Shown: positions 7,700 to 11,636 of the stretch, in pieces
How positions within the stretch are numbered: position 1 is the first letter of the stretch
Layout of the letters: each line of letters begins with the position of its first letter
Assembly: GCA_050180015.1 (NCBI GenBank)
Contig: JBFXEO010000082.1
Location: 1 to 11,636, forward strand
DNA: 11,636 nucleotides
Reading direction: 5' to 3'
Source of the DNA: JBFXEO01 sp050180015
GTDB taxonomy: Bacteria > Bacteroidota > Bacteroidia > Bacteroidales > Tenuifilaceae
Program-made: the position numbers and the translations under genes
Notes under the pieces: generated by a model
What the model was told of the DNA's origin: nothing
What the model saw: the letters and a program-made list of their open reading frames with translations, nothing else
The model's database searches: none

Positions 7700-7725
7700 G
7701 CATAACCCGATATACAGTAATTTTG
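7695..7725 (+). promoter_or_regulatory. pepE: Promoter for pepE
   Basis: TTTG (7695-7698), a 19-bp gap and TAATTTTG (7718-7725) give an exact match to the Bacteroidota promoter layout TTTG-N19-TAnnTTTG. The -33 element overlaps the last codons of the upstream TPR gene, whose stop is at 7697-7699. pepE starts 37 bp after the -7 element. This is the clearest promoter in the window. Confidence 0.65.
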
Positions 7726-7762
7726 ATGTCAAAATAAAAAATAACAAATAAACAATTCACCT

Positions 7763-8470
7763 ATGGTAAAGGTACTTCTAATAAGCAACTCCACAAATGC
7801 TGGAGAAGCTTACCTGGAACATCCCAAGGAGGAAATGAAAAAATTCCTGGGAGGCACTAAAAGGGCACTCTTCCTTCCCTGGGCAGCAGTTACTTTCAGC
7901 TACGACGAATACGAACGTAAGGTTCAGGGTCGTTTTAGCGAACTCGGTATCGAGGTCGATTCCATTCATCATTACCGCAATGCAAAAGCGGCTGTACAGG
8001 AAGCAGAGGCTATTGTTGTTGGTGGGGGCAACACATTTAAACTCCTAAAAGCTATTCAGCAAGCCGATATTATTGAAGCCGTTCGAAACAAGGTATTGGG
8101 AGGAACGCCATACGTTGGATGGAGTGCCGGCGCAAACGTTGCCTGTCCCACAATTTGTACTACCAACGATATGCCCATAACGGAACCGGACAATTTCAAC
8201 GCGTTTAACCTTGTTAGATTTCAAATAAACCCACACTATCTCGATGCCCATCCGGACGGACATGCCGGCGAAACCCGGGAGCAAAGGATAATGGAATTCA
8301 TAGAAATGGATCCTTATAACTACGTGGTAGGGTTACGCGAAGGATCAATGCTTTTGCTTGAGAATGTGGCCTTAAATTTAAAGGGGCCAAAGCCGGCAAG
8401 AATCTTCAAAAAGGGTACCGCTCCCCGCGAGGTTTATCCGGGTGACGATTTGGATTTTCTTTTCGAATAA
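7763..8470 (+). CDS. pepE: Peptidase E (alpha-aspartyl dipeptidase, family S51)
   Basis: PepE is a cytoplasmic serine peptidase that cleaves dipeptides with N-terminal aspartate, scavenging Asp-X peptides other peptidases leave. The 235-residue length fits the family. The nucleophile elbow GWSAGANV (119-126) gives Ser121; Asp136 (in TNDMP) and His158 (in NPHY) complete the triad by analogy with Salmonella PepE. The glycine-rich VVGGGNTFKLL (85-95) and the N-terminal LLISNST strand are also family features. The protein has no signal peptide. It has its own promoter and is followed by a strong terminator, so it looks monocistronic. Confidence 0.95.
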   Translation: MVKVLLISNSTNAGEAYLEHPKEEMKKFLGGTKRALFLPWAAVTFSYDEYERKVQGRFSELGIEVDSIHHYRNAKAAVQEAEAIVVGGGNTFKLLKAIQQADIIEAVRNKVLGGTPYVGWSAGANVACPTICTTNDMPITEPDNFNAFNLVRFQINPHYLDAHPDGHAGETREQRIMEFIEMDPYNYVVGLREGSMLLLENVALNLKGPKPARIFKKGTAPREVYPGDDLDFLFE

Positions 8471-8502
8471 CTTTTCAGAATATTGATTTTTAAGATTCTT
8501 AT

Positions 8503-8542
8503 AAGGGATAGAAAAGCGAAAAAACTCGCTTTTTTATCCCTT
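8503..8542. terminator. Bidirectional intrinsic terminator between pepE and the DHS-like gene
   Basis: A 17-bp stem pairs 8503-8519 with 8526-8542 around a six-base loop. Every position pairs, with one G-T. The arms contain A and T runs (AAAA at 8512-8515, T-run 8530-8535), and the structure sits between two convergent genes. It should terminate pepE forward and the DHS-like gene in reverse. Confidence 0.8.
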
Positions 8543-8560
8543 GTATCTGGTATTTAAACC

Positions 8561-9538
8561 CTACCATCCGAGTATGTAGCCAAACATTAGGGGAGCAACA
8601 ATAGTTGCATCGGATTCGATGATAAATTTTGGTGTATCGGTATTCAGCTTACCCCAGGTAATCTTTTCATTGGGGACGGCACCGGAGTATGACCCGTAGC
8701 TGGTTGTGGAATCGCTAATCTGGCAGAAATAGCTCCAGAAGGGGATTCCGTCACGCTCAAGATCCTGATGAAGCATTGGCACCACGCAAATTGGAAAATC
8801 GCCGGCAATGCCACCGCCAATTTGGAAGAATCCAACTCCCTCTGTGCCTGAATTCTTGGTGTACCAATCGGCCAGAAACATCATGTACTCAATCCCTGTC
8901 TTTACCGCCGATGGCATTAACTCGCCTGTAATACAGTAGGAGGCAAAAATATTTCCCATTGTTGAATCTTCCCATCCCGGGACAATAATTGGAAGATTTT
9001 TTTCGGCCGCCGCAATCATCCAGGAGTTCTTGGGATCAATCTCGTAGTATTGTTCCAAAACTCCACTATTCAGCACCTTATACATATATTCGTGGGGTAA
9101 ATATCGTTCTCCTTTACCCTGTGCATCTTTCCAAACATCGTATAAATGCCGCTGTAGCCTTCGGAAAGCCTCATCTTCGGGAATACAGGTGTCGGTTACC
9201 CGGTTTAGGCCACCTCGCAGCAAATCCCACTCCTGCTGTGGAGTGAGATCGCGATAGTGGGGAACTCGCTTGTAGTGGCTATGCGCCACAAGATTCATCA
9301 AATCTTCCTCAAGGTTTGCCCCCGTGCAGGTTATTATCTGAACTTTACCCTGACGGATCATTTCGGCTAGGCTGATTCCCAACTCTGCGGTACTCATGGC
9401 ACCTGCAAGTGTAATCATCATTTTCTTTCCGCTCTCAACGTGGCTTTTATAGGCTTTAGCCGCATCAACCAACGTGGCAGCATTAAAATGGAGGTAATGC
9501 TTTTCGAGGAACGAACTTATTGGTTTCTCCTGATTCAT
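8561..9538 (-). CDS. Deoxyhypusine-synthase-like protein (possible homospermidine synthase)
   Basis: This 325-residue protein is related to deoxyhypusine synthase, the NAD-dependent enzyme that transfers an aminobutyl group from spermidine to a lysine of eukaryotic/archaeal IF5A. Bacteria lack that target, and bacterial homologues are thought to use a small amine instead, with homospermidine production proposed for some. Motifs line up with the human enzyme: TLAGAMSTAELG (43-54) and TCTGANLEEDL (70-80) for NAD binding, IGGGIAGDF (240-248), and SDSTTSYGSYSGA (275-287). The last carries an insertion relative to the human SDSGA. WGK (295-297) follows, where Lys297 matches the human catalytic Lys329. 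The active-site lysine is therefore kept. rpiB lies 62 bp upstream on the same strand. A near-consensus TAATTTTC (9574-9567) with TTTG 21 bp upstream hints at a separate promoter in that gap. Confidence 0.85.
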   Translation of the reverse strand: MNQEKPISSFLEKHYLHFNAATLVDAAKAYKSHVESGKKMMITLAGAMSTAELGISLAEMIRQGKVQIITCTGANLEEDLMNLVAHSHYKRVPHYRDLTPQQEWDLLRGGLNRVTDTCIPEDEAFRRLQRHLYDVWKDAQGKGERYLPHEYMYKVLNSGVLEQYYEIDPKNSWMIAAAEKNLPIIVPGWEDSTMGNIFASYCITGELMPSAVKTGIEYMMFLADWYTKNSGTEGVGFFQIGGGIAGDFPICVVPMLHQDLERDGIPFWSYFCQISDSTTSYGSYSGAVPNEKITWGKLNTDTPKFIIESDATIVAPLMFGYILGW

Positions 9539-9600
9539 TTCTGCGTAATTTTATTAGTTCTAAAGAAGAAAATTATTGAGTAATGAGTAGCACAAGCAAA

Positions 9601-10041
9601 CTATTTAACGGGTATCTTATCAACTCTACGCTGATGTCGGCCACCCTCGAATTTTGATTCTATAAAAGTTTTTGCTACTTGCTTAGCCTCAGAAGTTGAT
9701 ATAAAACGGGCAGGAATTGCGCAAACGTTGGCATTGTTATGTTGACGTGCAAGGCCGGCAATCTCCGTATTCCAGCATAATGAGCAGCGAATACCCTGAT
9801 GTTTATTGGCCGTTATGGAAACTCCATTGCCGCTACCACAAAACAAAAAACCTAAATCGTACTCACCGCGTTCCACCGCTAAAGCCAGCGGATGAACATA
9901 ATCAGGGTAGTCAACACTCTCGTCGCTATGGGTTCCAAAGTCCCAGATTTGATGGCCCAATCCCTCCAGGTATCGCTTTACATCCTCTTTTGTAGTGTAT
10001 CCGGCATGATCGGAGGCAACGGCTATTTTAATTGATGTCAT
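9601..10041 (-). CDS. rpiB: Ribose-5-phosphate isomerase B
   Basis: RpiB interconverts ribose 5-phosphate and ribulose 5-phosphate in the non-oxidative pentose phosphate pathway, in the cytoplasm. The 146-residue length is normal for the LacAB/RpiB family. Visible motifs are ASDHAGYTTK (9-18), YPDYVHPLA (45-53), FCGSGNGVSITANK (67-80) with the catalytic Cys68, RQHNNANV (about residues 98-105) and the C-terminal FEGGRHQRRV. The protein is complete, starting at an ATG. It is divergent from hemW and is followed by the DHS-like gene on the same strand, so the two may be co-transcribed. No functional link between them is known to me. Confidence 0.95.
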   Translation of the reverse strand: MTSIKIAVASDHAGYTTKEDVKRYLEGLGHQIWDFGTHSDESVDYPDYVHPLALAVERGEYDLGFLFCGSGNGVSITANKHQGIRCSLCWNTEIAGLARQHNNANVCAIPARFISTSEAKQVAKTFIESKFEGGRHQRRVDKIPVK

Positions 10042-10103
10042 TTCGGTTCGTTTTGAAGGTTTACCTATCGCTTATAACTATCTCAAATTATCCGGGGCAA
10101 GGT

Positions 10104-10121
10104 TTATCTTTGCAAAGATAA
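10104..10121. promoter_or_regulatory. 18-bp perfect palindrome made of two opposed -7 elements
   Basis: TTATCTTTGCAAAGATAA is perfectly self-complementary and contains TATCTTTG on both strands (10105-10112 forward, 10120-10113 reverse), each an exact match to TAnnTTTG. It lies between the divergent genes rpiB and hemW and could provide the -7 box for both. Neither direction shows a clear TTTG at -33, so an operator for a dimeric regulator is an alternative reading. Confidence 0.5.
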
Positions 10122-10165
10122 TGGCTTTTAGCGTATTTTATGTTCATTTAGTCTGACAAATACCC

Positions 10166-11296
10166 ATGCCGGGAATTTATATACACGTTCCATTCTGCCA
10201 TCGTAAGTGTGCCTACTGCGATTTTTACTCTATTGGGAAAAACAGGTTAACCGATGATTTTCCCCATTTAATAGTGAAAGAAATGGCACTCAGAAAAAAT
10301 TATTTGCCAGACGGCCCAGTGGAAACAATATATTTTGGAGGGGGAACACCATCATTGCTCCTTGCAAATCAGCTAGAAGAAATTCTTTCGGGCATTCAGA
10401 GGAATTTTAGGGTTTTACCGCAACCGGAAATCACGATTGAAGTTAACCCCGATGATGTTACCGCAGAATTGCTAAATGGCTACGGACAAATTGGTATTAA
10501 TAGGATTAGCATCGGGGTACAATCGTTCATAGACAGTGAACTGGCATTACTTGGCCGGAGGCACAATGCCGCCAGAGCAATGGAAGCGGTTAACCTGATC
10601 CATCGGGCCGATTTTGATAATATCAGCGTTGATTTGATATACGGAATCCCGGGTTCAACCCCCGAAACATGGAATAAAAACCTAAGCACGGCTGTTAGCC
10701 TGGACATTCAACATCTATCGTGCTATCATTTAACCTACGAGGAGGCAACACCGCTAATGGGAAAACTAGAAAAAGGAAAAGTGATAGCCGTTGACGAAGA
10801 GGAAAGCGCTAATCAGTTTAATATTTTACGTACCGTCGCTTTGCAGAACAACTTTGTGCATTACGAGGTTTCCAATTTTGCCAGGGAGGGGTTTTACTCA
10901 AAGCACAACAGCTCTTACTGGCGGGGTGTCCCTTATCTGGGGCTAGGCCCGTCGGCCCATTCGTACAACATTAAAACCCGGGCGTGGAATCCTTCGTCCT
11001 ACAGTGCTTGGAGTAGTGCTGTCGGGCAAAATATGCCGCAGCCACATGTCGAAACTATTGATGAAGACAAACGCTTCAACGAATTACTTATTACCCGGCT
11101 AAGAACAATATGGGGTGTTGATTTAAATTTTATTGCGAATGATTTTGATAAAAAATATGTAAACCACCTTCGCCGGGTTTCGGAAAAACATCTGGCCGGT
11201 AAAAACCTAATGCTGCAGGATAACTCCGTGCTTATAATTCCTCCGGAAAAATATTTCACCAGCGACTCCGTTGTTGCCGACTTATTGTATATGTAG
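10166..11296 (+). CDS. hemW: Radical SAM haem chaperone HemW
   Basis: HemW binds haem and a [4Fe-4S] cluster and is thought to deliver haem to respiratory proteins; it was long misannotated as coproporphyrinogen III oxidase (HemN). The 376-residue length fits HemW rather than the longer HemN. The radical SAM motif is CHRKCAYCDFYS, with Cys11, Cys15 and Cys18 near the N-terminus, preceded by GIYIHVPF as is usual. Other family features are IYFGGGTPS (55-63), EITIEVNPDD (88-97), RISIGVQSF (113-121), VDLIYGIPG (about 154-162), LSCYHLTYE and YLGLGPSAHSY. The gene is complete and starts at the ATG giving this standard N-terminus. The 254 bp after its stop contain only a weak candidate terminator (ACGCT 11343-11347 with AGCGT 11365-11369). 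Confidence 0.95.
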   Translation: MPGIYIHVPFCHRKCAYCDFYSIGKNRLTDDFPHLIVKEMALRKNYLPDGPVETIYFGGGTPSLLLANQLEEILSGIQRNFRVLPQPEITIEVNPDDVTAELLNGYGQIGINRISIGVQSFIDSELALLGRRHNAARAMEAVNLIHRADFDNISVDLIYGIPGSTPETWNKNLSTAVSLDIQHLSCYHLTYEEATPLMGKLEKGKVIAVDEEESANQFNILRTVALQNNFVHYEVSNFAREGFYSKHNSSYWRGVPYLGLGPSAHSYNIKTRAWNPSSYSAWSSAVGQNMPQPHVETIDEDKRFNELLITRLRTIWGVDLNFIANDFDKKYVNHLRRVSEKHLAGKNLMLQDNSVLIIPPEKYFTSDSVVADLLYM

Positions 11297-11436
11297 CAAT
11301 GTCGCTTAAATTCTAGTGTTGTTACTTATTTTGACAAATGCAACGCTAACTTCCATGCACCCCAAGCGTGTGTTTTCTTAGCTAAAAGCAACATCAAATA
11401 AATTTCTAAAACCGCAACTTTTAAAATTAAATGCCT

Positions 11437-11444
11437 TACTTTTG
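11437..11444 (+). promoter_or_regulatory. Putative -7 element for the CorA-like gene
   Basis: TACTTTTG matches TAnnTTTG exactly. Transcription from here would give a leader of about 100 bases before the ATG at 11551, much longer than the leaders implied for pyrH, pepE or the TPR gene. No convincing TTTG is seen at -33. Confidence 0.4.
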
Positions 11445-11496
11445 CGCGTCATCATTTAAATATTATATGGACGACTATCACCCTGATTGTTAAACT

Positions 11497-11543
11497 TGAA
11501 TAGAGGCGAATTGTAGAAACCCTCTATTCATAATAGATGGAGG
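11497..11543 (+). promoter_or_regulatory. Leader with two mutually exclusive hairpins before the CorA-like gene
   Basis: Hairpin 1 pairs 11497-11506 with 11521-11530 (10 bp, perfect, 14-base loop). Hairpin 2 pairs 11520-11528 with 11532-11540 (eight pairs, one mismatch, three-base loop). They share 11520-11530 and cannot coexist. Hairpin 2 covers the first two bases of the Shine-Dalgarno GGAGG (11539-11543), while hairpin 1 leaves it free. This arrangement could switch translation of the downstream gene, but it is read from base pairing alone and no known riboswitch class is recognised. Confidence 0.35.
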
Positions 11544-11550
11544 CTGCTAC

Positions 11551-11636
11551 ATGAAAACCTACTGGAAGAATGGCAGGGGGCTTACTCCCTGTGCTGAATG
11601 GGAGCCAAACTGTTGGGTAAATATTGAAATACCCTC
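11551..11636 (+). CDS. CorA-like divalent metal transporter, N-terminal fragment
   Basis: Only the first 28 codons are in the window and the frame is open to the right edge. The start is well supported: ATG at 11551 follows GGAGG (11539-11543) with a seven-base gap, one of the few good Shine-Dalgarno sites here. The opening MKTYWKNGRGLTPC, followed by a WEPNCWVNIEIP segment, closely resembles the N-terminus of Bacteroidota CorA-family proteins, which import Mg2+ (or Co2+/Ni2+) through a pentameric inner-membrane channel. The diagnostic pore motif GMN would lie near the C-terminus, outside the window, so the family call rests on this short stretch. Confidence 0.6.
   Translation, partial: MKTYWKNGRGLTPCAEWEPNCWVNIEIP

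Noticed and set aside
10166..11296. Oxygen-independent coproporphyrinogen III oxidase (HemN)
   Set aside because: The length and N-terminal motif arrangement are those of HemW, which is commonly mislabelled as HemN.

Overview
The window looks like a chromosomal segment of a Bacteroidota bacterium, probably Bacteroidales or Marinilabiliales; the finer placement is inference. The grounds are several intergenic matches to the Bacteroidota promoter -7 element TAnnTTTG, few Shine-Dalgarno sequences, and protein families that read like their Bacteroidota members. These include a large TPR/transmembrane protein, a PepE-type aspartyl dipeptidase, a bacterial deoxyhypusine-synthase-like protein and a CorA-like protein opening in the Bacteroidota style. 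No tRNA, rRNA, CRISPR array or phage gene was seen.

Layout: positions 1-892 are the right end of a decayed IS1182-like insertion sequence. Its transposase is broken by a frameshift or small deletion, and it ends in an inverted-repeat hairpin. Positions 983-4114 are a forward run of three genes: a secreted SGNH/GDSL hydrolase, then a membrane-anchored beta-lactamase-fold serine hydrolase whose stop overlaps the start of a fucose/arabinose-isomerase-like protein. Positions 4169-5479 are the reverse-strand pair pyrH-frr (UMP kinase, ribosome recycling factor). A 291-bp divergent intergenic region follows, and then 5771-7699 encodes a TPR protein with one membrane segment. Its C-terminal domain resembles a SpoIIE/PP2C phosphatase that has lost most metal-binding motifs.

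Next, pepE (7763-8470, forward) faces a deoxyhypusine-synthase-like gene (8561-9538, reverse) across a strong two-way terminator. rpiB lies just upstream of the latter on the reverse strand. It is divergent from hemW (10166-11296), with an 18-bp perfect palindrome between them made of two opposed -7 elements. The window ends in the first 28 codons of a CorA-like metal transporter, preceded by a promoter and a leader that can form two mutually exclusive hairpins.

Most genes are independent housekeeping functions: nucleotide synthesis, ribosome recycling, pentose phosphate, haem trafficking and peptide breakdown. I see no large defence or mobile system. The best leads are the degenerate phosphatase domain, the serine hydrolase/isomerase-like overlapping pair, the palindromic promoter between rpiB and hemW, the possible RNA switch before the CorA-like gene, and the deoxyhypusine-synthase homologue in a bacterium.
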